Assembly: GCA_963628785.1 (NCBI GenBank)
Contig: CAVGGQ010000026.1
Span: forward strand, 1 to 24,439
Source of the DNA: Apopatocola sp963628785
GTDB lineage: Bacteria > Bacillota > Clostridia > Oscillospirales > Oscillospiraceae
DNA: 24,439 nt
Direction of reading: 5' to 3'
Made by a program: the position numbers and the translations under genes. Numbering within the stretch: position 1 is the stretch's first letter; each line of letters begins with the position of its first letter. Under the pieces are notes generated by a model. It was not told the origin of the DNA. It saw nothing but the letters and a program-made list of their open reading frames with translations, and did no database searches. Positions 13,611-21,098 of the stretch are shown in pieces.

Positions 13611-14390
13611 ATGATAGCATCGGCACGAAGCCTGTATATTTTAAAGCGCCTCAAAGAAGTCGGCATTCTGGACTATAAGAGCGTAGCCAATGAGCTCAAC
13701 GTGTCGGAGGCCACGGTGCGCCGTGACTTCGAAATGCTGGAGTCTCAGGGGAAGCTCCGCAGAGTACGTAGCGGGGCGGTGCGCAGTGACGATCCGGACG
13801 GCAAATTCGATGCCGAGCTGTCCATCCGTGCGAAAAATACGCTGAACACCCGGGAAAAGCAGATCGTAGCGGCGGCGGCCGCCAAAGTCGTTCAGCCCGG
13901 GGAAAGCATATTCCTGGATGCGGGAACCAGCATATCTCCGCTCGGCTTCCTTTTGCTGTCGATGCCGATCCGCATTGTTACGTACAACAATTATATTCTG
14001 CAGCGCGTCAGCCCGAAATCCCGCGCAGAGGTCTTCGCCTTGGGCGGCCAGCTGAAGCCGGCCGACCAGATGATCGTCGGTGCCATTGCCGAACGCACAC
14101 TGGAAAACTTCGGATTCGATCGGGCATTTATCGGCTGCATGGGACTGAATGCGAAAAACAACATGGTTTACGCCACGGACATGGAGTGCATGCGACTGAA
14201 AGAGATCGCGATAAAAAACTCCAAGTCGCATTACCTGCTGGCGGACTGCTCAAAACTGAGCAAGATCGGCCTCTTCCGCGTGGCCGGACTGGATGACTTC
14301 GATCAGATATATCTGAACGGACCGAAACCGAACGGAAAATTCGAAAGCAATATGATCTTTGTCGTCGCAGAGGATGCCGGCCGGTCATAA
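13611..14390 (+). CDS. DeoR-family transcriptional regulator
   Basis: This 259-residue sugar-responsive regulator has an N-terminal winged helix-turn-helix with the DeoR signature (about residues 20-55, 'VANELNVSEATVRRDFEMLE') followed by a 'GKLRRVRSGAV' wing. The C-terminal DeoRC sensor domain has the isomerase-like fold, with 'IFLDAGTSISPLG' (phosphate-binding region), 'ALGGQL', 'FIGCMGLN' and 'LLADCSKLSKIGL'. Family members usually act as repressors released by a phosphorylated sugar. It lies mid-operon, 29 nt after the oxidoreductase gene, so it probably regulates its own operon and the divergent one through sites in 8284-8591. The ribosome binding site is AGGGAGAGA before the ATG at 13611. 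Confidence 0.9.
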   Translation: MIASARSLYILKRLKEVGILDYKSVANELNVSEATVRRDFEMLESQGKLRRVRSGAVRSDDPDGKFDAELSIRAKNTLNTREKQIVAAAAAKVVQPGESIFLDAGTSISPLGFLLLSMPIRIVTYNNYILQRVSPKSRAEVFALGGQLKPADQMIVGAIAERTLENFGFDRAFIGCMGLNAKNNMVYATDMECMRLKEIAIKNSKSHYLLADCSKLSKIGLFRVAGLDDFDQIYLNGPKPNGKFESNMIFVVAEDAGRS

Positions 14391-14463
14391 TGTTATAACA
14401 GTAAGTAAGAAAATCATGGATCCGGTACGGGACTCCGCGCCGGCTGAAAGGTGGTATATATTT

Positions 14464-15213
14464 ATGAAAACCGCAGATCCGAAGAAAAGAGCTATTCTGG
14501 AATCGTTCAAAAACGGACTCATCGTATCGTGCCAGGTGCAGCACGACGACCCCATAAGCACACCCGATATGCATGTAAAAATGGCGCAGGCGGCACAGTG
14601 GGGCGGTGCAGTGGGCATCCGTGCGAATTCCCCCGAGCAGATCCGGGACATCAAGGCGGCCGTGCCTCTGCCCATCATCGGCCTGTATAAGCAGTGGAAC
14701 AAGAACACGGACGTATTCATCACGCCGAATATGGACGCCGTTCGCCAGGTTTACGAAGCGGGCGCCGACATTATCGCGCTCGACTGCACGAACCAGATCA
14801 ACGCCGATGGCCGCCCTGCATGGGAACTGCTACCGGAGGCAAAAAAGGCATTCCCGGATGCCATGTTTTTCGCTGACATTTCCAACTTCGAGGAAGCGGA
14901 GCGTGCGGTGGCCTTGGGAGCTGACATTGTCGGACCCACGCTGTACGGCTATACGGAACAGACGAAGACCATTGAAGAGCCGAATCTTCGCGAGTTTGCG
15001 CGCATGTGCCGCGCTTTCGGCGACGAGACATACATGATCATGGAAGGCCACATCTATACGCCGGAGGATGCGATCAAGTGCCTGTATCTGGGCGCCCATG
15101 CCGTGGTGGTCGGCAGCGCCATCACCCGCCCGCAGCTCATTACTAAACGTTTCACCGACCTGATGGGCGGCTACTGCACAAACTGGCGTGATGCCGAGAG
15201 GAGCGCACACTAA
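14464..15213 (+). CDS. nanE: N-acetylmannosamine-6-phosphate 2-epimerase (NanE-like)
   Basis: NanE interconverts ManNAc-6-phosphate and GlcNAc-6-phosphate in the cytosol. This 249-residue TIM-barrel protein shows the family pattern: 'GLIVSCQVQHDDPIS' near the N-terminus, 'AAQWGGAVGIRANSPEQIRDIK', 'LPIIGLYKQ' with the expected catalytic-region Lys, and 'IALDCTNQI', 'ADIVGPTLYGYTEQ' and 'EGHIYTPEDA'. The last part, 'HAVVVGSAITRP', matches the phosphate-binding end. The start at 14464 is supported by AAAGGTGG (14447-14454) 9 nt upstream. An open frame from 14359 overlaps the end of the DeoR gene and is rejected. Neither NanA nor NagA is present, so it may accept a related 2-substituted hexose phosphate. 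Its stop directly abuts the glycyl radical enzyme start. Confidence 0.88.
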   Translation: MKTADPKKRAILESFKNGLIVSCQVQHDDPISTPDMHVKMAQAAQWGGAVGIRANSPEQIRDIKAAVPLPIIGLYKQWNKNTDVFITPNMDAVRQVYEAGADIIALDCTNQINADGRPAWELLPEAKKAFPDAMFFADISNFEEAERAVALGADIVGPTLYGYTEQTKTIEEPNLREFARMCRAFGDETYMIMEGHIYTPEDAIKCLYLGAHAVVVGSAITRPQLITKRFTDLMGGYCTNWRDAERSAH

Positions 15214-17484
15214 ATGGCTTTCAATGCCGAAACGGCTCAAAATGTTGAAGTCAGCATTAAGATCCCGCCGGAACTGTCTGTGATGGACCAGCTGGAGCTG
15301 ATGGAAAAATATACGGCCGTTCACAGTATCCCGAACCGCACAAAAGAGGAGCGGGAAGCCGCGTGCCTGAAGGTACTCTACCCGACGCTTTTCCGTTCGA
15401 TCGAACCGAAGGATCTGATCGCTGGACGGCTGGACTTTCTGCCGATCGGGTTCGGATGCGTGACCTCGGTTGGCGGCGTGGGACACTACTGCGTCTTCAA
15501 CAAACTGACCAAATTCAAAGCTCTCCTCCCGGAGGAAGAGCGACCCAGAGTGGATGCACTCTATCGCTACTGGCTGGAGAACGATCTGAAAACCAAATAC
15601 TGCCGCGACGCCCTCAAGGACGACATCGTGGGCATGTTTATCGACTGCGACTATCCGCTTATTGCGACGGCCCGGCTTTCGGGCATGATGCTCGATTACC
15701 GTACGCTGATGGAACTCGGCATCGGCGGCCTGCGCGCGCGCATCGTCTCGTTGCAGAAGGAGCGGGGCGAAAACGCCTTTTATCATGCGTCGCTTGAATG
15801 TTTGGATCTTTTCGCCATGTGCTGCGATGCCCTGGCCCAAAAAGCAGCGCATGCACTTGATGGTGCGGATGCGGACCGTCAAGCCGAACTCCGGCGCATG
15901 ATCGATGCGCTCGGCGTCATCCATGAAGCGCCTCCGAAAACATTTTTCGAGGCGCTGCAGCTCTTCTGGCTGTATGCTCTCCTGGCCGGCGTTATCAACT
16001 ACGGACGCATGGACGATGTTCTCGGCCCGTTCCTGCAGGCCGACCTGAACAGCGGACGCCTTACGGAGCACGATGCCTATCGTCTGCTGAAGTCTCTGTG
16101 GACCATGATCGAAAACCGCCGCACGACGGTCAACGGCCGCATTATCGTAGGCGGCCGCGGACGCCGTGACCCCGAGGCTGCGGATACCTTTGCGCGCATT
16201 GCCATGAAAGTCGCACAGACCACGCGGTATGTCGAACCGCAGTTCACGCTGCGCTTTGACCGGAATACGCCCGAAGACATATACGATGCGGCTTTGGACA
16301 CCATCGGAAAAGGAGCCACGTATCCGACTCTTTACAATGACGACGTCAACATCCCCGCCGTTATGCGCGCCATGCGCGTGGACGAGAGCACGGCGGAGCA
16401 GTACGTGCCGTTCGGCTGCGGTGAATTTGTCGTTCAGGGACAGAGCACCGGAACGCCGAACACCTGCATCAACCTTCTCAAGCTGCTGCAGATCTCGCTC
16501 AACGGCGGCATCGATCCGATGGACGGCAAGGACAAAAGCGACGGCGTGCCGCTTCGGCCGGCTGAGGAGCTGGATACGTTCGAGGCCATGTACAGCCAGT
16601 ACAGGAGACTTCTGGATCATTATCTGGATCTTTCCGTGGCTGCGCAGACCAGATCCTACGAGATTATGAACGAAGAGGTCTCCTTTCTCTTTACCAGCAT
16701 TTTGATGAACGACTGCCTGGGACGCGGACGTGCCGTGCTCGACGGTGGGATCCGCTATCTGGGCGGAACGAACGAAACATACGGAAACATCAACGTTTCG
16801 GATTCTCTGGCGGCTATCAAAAAGACCGTGTTCGAAGACAAGATCTGCACGCTGCCCGCGCTGCGGGATGCGGCAAACCGGGATTTCGCGGGGCAGGAAC
16901 TGCTGCGCCGCAGACTGTGGGAATGTCCGAAATACGGAAATGACGACCCCTATGCCGACGATATGGCGGATGACCTTTTCCGCTTCGTTGCCAACGGCGT
17001 AAGAGACCGCGGCATTGCCGCGGGCATGCAGTACTACCTGATCGTCATCAGCAACAACCAGCTGAATACGGAATGGGGCCGCCGTACGGCAGCCTCCTAC
17101 GACGGCCGGCGCCGGGGACAGTTCATGAATCCCGCCAACAACCCCCAGGGTGGAGCCAACCGGAACGGTCCCTCGGCCATGCTGAACTCGCTGGCACGGT
17201 TCGATGCGGGTCTGCACGGAGGAAGCGTGCAGAACATCAAGTTTACCCCGGACTTCTTCAATAACCACCGTGATATTATCAAGCAGATTTTCCGTGTCTA
17301 TTTTGACAAGGGAGGATGCCACCTCATGGTTACGGTCGTGGACCGCGGCGTACTGGAGGATGCGGTAAAACACCCGGACGGGTACAGAGACCTCATTGTC
17401 CGCGTGTCCGGCTTCTCTGCCGTGTTTGTCAATCTGGAACCGGACATTCAGCAGGAGCTGATAAGCAGAGTCTTGTATGGATAA
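15214..17484 (+). CDS. Glycyl radical enzyme of the pyruvate formate-lyase superfamily, substrate unknown
   Basis: This 756-residue oxygen-sensitive enzyme uses a stable glycyl radical to generate a thiyl radical that abstracts hydrogen from the substrate. The glycyl loop is 'RVSGFSAVF' with the radical on Gly733, 23 residues from the C-terminus. The cysteine loop is 'VPFGCGEFVVQG', with Cys402 and the candidate general base Glu404. Cys-x-Glu marks it as an eliminase type (dehydratase or C-O/C-N/C-S lyase) rather than pyruvate formate-lyase, which has Cys-Cys. In characterised eliminases the middle residue is usually Val; here it is Gly, suggesting a different pocket. It starts immediately after the nanE-like stop (GAGAGGAG at 15196-15203) and overlaps its activase gene by 8 nt. 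Context favours a phosphorylated sugar or anhydrohexitol as substrate. Confidence 0.93.
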   Translation: MAFNAETAQNVEVSIKIPPELSVMDQLELMEKYTAVHSIPNRTKEEREAACLKVLYPTLFRSIEPKDLIAGRLDFLPIGFGCVTSVGGVGHYCVFNKLTKFKALLPEEERPRVDALYRYWLENDLKTKYCRDALKDDIVGMFIDCDYPLIATARLSGMMLDYRTLMELGIGGLRARIVSLQKERGENAFYHASLECLDLFAMCCDALAQKAAHALDGADADRQAELRRMIDALGVIHEAPPKTFFEALQLFWLYALLAGVINYGRMDDVLGPFLQADLNSGRLTEHDAYRLLKSLWTMIENRRTTVNGRIIVGGRGRRDPEAADTFARIAMKVAQTTRYVEPQFTLRFDRNTPEDIYDAALDTIGKGATYPTLYNDDVNIPAVMRAMRVDESTAEQYVPFGCGEFVVQGQSTGTPNTCINLLKLLQISLNGGIDPMDGKDKSDGVPLRPAEELDTFEAMYSQYRRLLDHYLDLSVAAQTRSYEIMNEEVSFLFTSILMNDCLGRGRAVLDGGIRYLGGTNETYGNINVSDSLAAIKKTVFEDKICTLPALRDAANRDFAGQELLRRRLWECPKYGNDDPYADDMADDLFRFVANGVRDRGIAAGMQYYLIVISNNQLNTEWGRRTAASYDGRRRGQFMNPANNPQGGANRNGPSAMLNSLARFDAGLHGGSVQNIKFTPDFFNNHRDIIKQIFRVYFDKGGCHLMVTVVDRGVLEDAVKHPDGYRDLIVRVSGFSAVFVNLEPDIQQELISRVLYG

Positions 17485-18379
17485 AACACTGATCGTCACG
17501 GAAATCGAGCGCAGCGCCATTCACGACGGACCGGGACTGCGCACTGTTGTTTTTCTCCAGGGATGCCCGCTGCACTGCTTCTGGTGCTGCAATCCCGAAA
17601 CGCAGTCCCCGACCCCGGTGCTTCTGCACGATGCAAAGCTTTGCGTCGGATGCGGCAGCTGCGCACGCTTCTGCACGCAGAAGGCGGTCTCCGTTTCCGA
17701 CGGTACCTCCTTAATCGACCGCAGCCGATGCCGCAGCTGCGGCACATGCGCCGCCGTCTGTCCCGTCGGCGCGAACAAGCTCTCCGGACACGCTATGCCG
17801 ATCGATGAGATCCTGAAAATCGTGATGCGCGACACGGATTACTACAAAGCCACCGGCGGAGGGCTGACGCTCTCCGGCGGCGAACCGCTGCTTCAGCCGG
17901 CAGCAGCGGAGCTCCTTTCCCAAGCAAAGGAGAACGGCATTTCAACGTACGTTGAAACGACCGCCTTTCTGCCGTGGGAAAAAATGGAGCCGGCCGTTCG
18001 TCTTCTGGACGGACTCTATGTCGACTACAAGCACCCGGAAGCCGAAGCACTGAAGCGGGCTACCGGAGCCGTATTGGAGACCATCGACAGAAACCTGCAC
18101 ACTCTGGCTTCCGTCGGAGCAAATTTTACGATGCGCACACCCGTGATCCCCGGCTTCAACGACCGCGAGGATGTCCTGCGAGAATGCTTTTCGACGGCCA
18201 GCGATCTCGGGAGGAGCGAGTATGTTCTGCTGCCGTACCACAGCCTGGGCGCGGCCAAGTACAAAAAACTGGGAAATGACGCTCCGCTGCCGGGCGTTTC
18301 CCCGATGAAGCCGGAAGAACTGGCAAAATATGCGGAGATCGGCAGAGAATACGGACTGCGCATAAAAATCGGAGGCTGA
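17477..18379 (+). CDS. Glycyl radical enzyme activating enzyme (radical SAM)
   Basis: This 300-residue activase installs the glycyl radical on its partner. The radical-SAM cluster motif is 'CPLHCFWC' (Cys30, Cys34, Cys37), preceded by the family start 'EIERSAIHDGPGLRTVVFLQGC'. Two inserted ferredoxin-type motifs follow, Cys56/59/62/66 and Cys85/88/91/95, each predicted to hold a [4Fe-4S] cluster; these are typical of activases for eliminases and absent from pyruvate formate-lyase activase. The SAM-binding 'LTLSGGEPLL' is intact. The ATG lies within the last codons of the glycyl radical enzyme gene (8-nt overlap), so the two are translationally coupled, which firmly pairs them. Confidence 0.95.
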   Translation: MDKTLIVTEIERSAIHDGPGLRTVVFLQGCPLHCFWCCNPETQSPTPVLLHDAKLCVGCGSCARFCTQKAVSVSDGTSLIDRSRCRSCGTCAAVCPVGANKLSGHAMPIDEILKIVMRDTDYYKATGGGLTLSGGEPLLQPAAAELLSQAKENGISTYVETTAFLPWEKMEPAVRLLDGLYVDYKHPEAEALKRATGAVLETIDRNLHTLASVGANFTMRTPVIPGFNDREDVLRECFSTASDLGRSEYVLLPYHSLGAAKYKKLGNDAPLPGVSPMKPEELAKYAEIGREYGLRIKIGG

Positions 18380-18381
18380 AT

Positions 18382-19287
18382 ATGTATTTACTCGATCCGG
18401 TGTACAAGGATTACATCTGGGGCGGCATGGCTCTGCGAGAGCGGTTCGGCAAGGGAATCAACATGCCGGTCGTTGCCGAGAGCTGGGAACTGTCAACCCA
18501 CAAGGACGGCCTGACGCTGATTGCCGGTACCGGACAGACGCTTCGGGATAGGATCGGTTGCGATCTGCCGATCCTCGTGAAGCTGATCGATGCCCACAAA
18601 TCGCTCTCCGTGCAGGTGCATCCCGACGATGCCTATGCCGCGCGCACTGCGGGGGAGAGGGGCAAGACCGAACTGTGGCATGTGCTGTCGGCGGAAGAAG
18701 GAGCATTCCTGTATCTCGGGCTGAAAAAAGCCGTTGCGAAAGAGGAACTGGAGAGAGCGATCCGCGACTGCACGGTGGAACGGCTGCTGAACAAAGTTTA
18801 TGTGAAGCCCGGCGAGAGCTATTACATTCCGGCCGGCATGCTTCATGCCATCGGTGCGGGATGCATGGTATACGAGGTACAGGAGAGCTCCAACCTCACC
18901 TACCGGGTATACGACTACGGTCGGACGGATGCCCACGGACGGCCGCGTGAGCTGCACATTGCGGATGCCCTGGTTGTGACGACCCTCGCACCGGTTTCCT
19001 CAACGCCTCCCGGAGCGGGTCAGACCGCCGGATCGGGAGCGCTGCAGGGGCGATCGATCGTCCGGTGCCCCTATTTTTCCCTTTGGAAACTTCGTCTGGA
19101 CGGAAAGACGGACGTACCGGCTCAAAAGAGCTTTTATCATCTGCTCTGCATTGAAGGCTCCTGCACTGTCTCTCGAGCCGACCGACGCATAGATATGTCG
19201 GCGGGAACGGGAATTTTCATTGCAGCGGGCGAATGCGTTGAGGCGGAAGGCTCGGCTGTTCTGCTGGCGGTGTCGGCTGAAATGTAA
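18382..19287 (+). CDS. manA: Class I mannose-6-phosphate isomerase
   Basis: ManA interconverts mannose-6-phosphate and fructose-6-phosphate with a zinc-dependent cupin site. This 301-residue protein is close to the short Bacillus type. It begins 'YLLDPVYKDYIWGG'; the zinc ligands are visible as Gln78 and His80 in 'SVQVHPDD', Glu97 in 'GKTELWHV' and His155 in 'IPAGMLHAIGAG', and 'YRVYDYGR' supplies the substrate-side Arg. The C-terminal cupin half is present but lower in conservation. It starts 2 nt after the activase stop with GGAGG (18371-18375) inside the activase end, so it belongs to the same operon and suggests that a manno-configured hexose phosphate arises in the pathway. Confidence 0.92.
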   Translation: MYLLDPVYKDYIWGGMALRERFGKGINMPVVAESWELSTHKDGLTLIAGTGQTLRDRIGCDLPILVKLIDAHKSLSVQVHPDDAYAARTAGERGKTELWHVLSAEEGAFLYLGLKKAVAKEELERAIRDCTVERLLNKVYVKPGESYYIPAGMLHAIGAGCMVYEVQESSNLTYRVYDYGRTDAHGRPRELHIADALVVTTLAPVSSTPPGAGQTAGSGALQGRSIVRCPYFSLWKLRLDGKTDVPAQKSFYHLLCIEGSCTVSRADRRIDMSAGTGIFIAAGECVEAEGSAVLLAVSAEM

Positions 19288-19346
19288 GAGATGCCCCCGC
19301 CCGGACGCGAAGCACGCATGACAACAAACAAGGGAGATGGATCCAT

Positions 19347-20381
19347 TTGGTAGAAGTAAAGCATCTTGTGAAACACTACGGAGACAAGGTGGCCCTGACG
19401 GACGTCAGCTTCTCAATCAAAGAGGGAGAAGTGGTCGGCCTTCTGGGACTGAACGGCGCGGGCAAATCCACTACCATGAATATACTGACCGGGTATCTCA
19501 GCGCCACGTCGGGCGAGGTGTATATTGACGGCCACAACATTCTGACGGACTCCAAAGCCGCCAAACGCGAGATCGGCTACCTGCCGGAAGTGCTCGCCTT
19601 TTATCCGGAAATGCGCGTGAATGAATTTCTCTCCTTTTGCTGCGACCTGAAGGGGATCGTACCGAAGCGGGCAGAGCGGGAAAAACACATCGCCGAGGTC
19701 TGTGAGCGCGTGGGACTGACACACGTCCGGACCCGCATGATACGCAACCTGTCCAAAGGATACCGGCAGCGTGTGGGATTTGCTCAGGCGCTGCTCGGCC
19801 GGCCGAAGGTGTTGATCCTGGACGAGCCGACCGTGGGACTGGATCCGTCTCAGATAATTGAGATCCGCGAACTGATCCGCGAATCGGGAAAATCCAGCAC
19901 CGTGATCGTCTCCTCACATATTCTCTCGGAAATTCAGGCTATCTGCGACCGTATTATCGTTATCCACGGCGGGCGCGTCATTGCCGACGACACGCCGGAA
20001 TGTCTGTCGCAGAAAATGCTGGCCACGCACAAGAGCATCGTGCGCGTCGCCGGCAGGCCCGAGGACGTTCTGACCGCCCTCAAAGCGGTCCCGAACGTGC
20101 AGGAAGTCACAGCACTGGAAGAAAAAGAGCCCGGAGCCTGGGACTACAGCATTATCGGCTGCCCGGGCACGGATATTCGGACGGATGTTTTCTGTGCTCT
20201 GGCCAAAGCAAACCTGCCTCTGCTGGGAACGTATCACAATAATTTCACGCTGGAAGAGATCTTCCTCAATCTCATCGACGAGCAGAACAAAGATAACGCA
20301 CCGGACGAAGAGAATGAACCGAGCAAAGAGAACGGATCAATCGGAGAGAACCGGGAAAGCGAAGGAGGCGCACAGCAGTGA
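19347..20381 (+). CDS. ABC transporter ATP-binding protein (Gld/ABC-2 type)
   Basis: This 344-residue ATPase energises an ABC-2-type membrane system. It has Walker A 'GLNGAGKST' (34-42), the Q-loop near 'GYLPE', the ABC signature as 'LSKGYRQR' and Walker B 'VLILDEPTVGLDP'. The 'LSKGYRQRVG' form and the lack of a periplasmic sugar-binding partner point to the export or gliding-type (GldA-like) class, not a carbohydrate importer. The C-terminal 35 residues form an acidic, Asn/Glu-rich, low-complexity tail. The start is TTG at 19347 with AGGGAG (19331-19336) 10 nt upstream. A 59-nt gap without a clear terminator follows the manA-like gene, so read-through from the sugar operon is possible. Confidence 0.9.
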   Translation: MVEVKHLVKHYGDKVALTDVSFSIKEGEVVGLLGLNGAGKSTTMNILTGYLSATSGEVYIDGHNILTDSKAAKREIGYLPEVLAFYPEMRVNEFLSFCCDLKGIVPKRAEREKHIAEVCERVGLTHVRTRMIRNLSKGYRQRVGFAQALLGRPKVLILDEPTVGLDPSQIIEIRELIRESGKSSTVIVSSHILSEIQAICDRIIVIHGGRVIADDTPECLSQKMLATHKSIVRVAGRPEDVLTALKAVPNVQEVTALEEKEPGAWDYSIIGCPGTDIRTDVFCALAKANLPLLGTYHNNFTLEEIFLNLIDEQNKDNAPDEENEPSKENGSIGENRESEGGAQQ

Positions 20382-21082
20382 GTGCCATATTCAAAAGAGA
20401 ATTCCGCGCCTATTTTCAGTCCCCGCTGGGCTTTGTGTTTATCGCGGTCCTCTATTTCTTTACCGCCTATTATTTCTTCACATACAATCTGTATGGCAAC
20501 ACCACGGATATGTCGACCATGTTCCGCCAGCTCTTCTCCATTGTACTGTTCATGGTTCCCATCCTTACGATGCGCCTCATGAGTGAGGACAAGCGCACCA
20601 AAACCGATCAGCTGCTTCTGACGGCCCCAATCTCCGGGATCGAACTCGTCGTTGGGAAATATCTGGCCGCACTTTGCGTTTATCTCATCGCCGTCTCCGG
20701 CACATTTCTGATGGCCGTTGTTCTCTCACATTATGCTTCGCCGGACTGGCCGGTCGTTCTGGGCAACATTCTCGGCCTGGCATTGTTGGGAACAAGCCTC
20801 ATTTCCATATGCATGTTCCTTTCCTCGCTTACGGAGAGCCAGGTCATAGCGGCCGTATCCGGCTTTGCCGTGAGCCTGTTTCTCGTTCTGGCGGATGCCC
20901 TCGTGTCCGTCGTGTCTTCTTCGGCTTTTCAGACCTTCTTTTCCTATATTTCCTTCAATGACCATTATAACGGCTTTACCTACGGGATTATCGATTTTGC
21001 GAACGTGCTGTTTTTTGTAAGCATCGCGGTGCTGTTCCTGCTTCTTACCGCAGTAGTCATCGAAAAGCGCCGTTGGATTTAA
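20378..21082 (+). CDS. ABC-2 type permease (GldF-like)
   Basis: This 234-residue integral membrane protein has about six hydrophobic segments. It starts 'AIFKREFRAYFQSPLGFVF', typical of Gld-type ABC-2 permeases, and contains 'MRLMSEDKRTKTDQLLLTAP', the conserved cytoplasmic loop in this group. It should pair with the upstream ATPase. The GTG start at 20378 overlaps the ATPase stop (GTGA) and is supported by AAGGAGG (20362-20368). The transported substrate is unknown. Confidence 0.88.
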   Translation: MSAIFKREFRAYFQSPLGFVFIAVLYFFTAYYFFTYNLYGNTTDMSTMFRQLFSIVLFMVPILTMRLMSEDKRTKTDQLLLTAPISGIELVVGKYLAALCVYLIAVSGTFLMAVVLSHYASPDWPVVLGNILGLALLGTSLISICMFLSSLTESQVIAAVSGFAVSLFLVLADALVSVVSSSAFQTFFSYISFNDHYNGFTYGIIDFANVLFFVSIAVLFLLLTAVVIEKRRWI

Positions 21083-21098
21083 AAGAAGGGATAGGCCC

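Noticed and set aside
11656..13626. Minus-strand open frame of about 650 codons opposite the ROK kinase and oxidoreductase genes
   Set aside because: It lies antisense to two recognised enzymes, with Arg/His/Gly-rich low-information sequence typical of a shadow frame.
14391..14400. Palindrome TGTTATAACA after the DeoR gene as a regulatory site
   Set aside because: It is short, AT-rich and not extended by flanking symmetry; chance is the simplest explanation.
14830..17520. Very long open frame (nearly 900 codons) on the minus strand opposite the glycyl radical enzyme and NanE genes
   Set aside because: It lies antisense to two well-conserved families, shows no recognisable domain, and such frames are common opposite GC-rich codon-biased genes.
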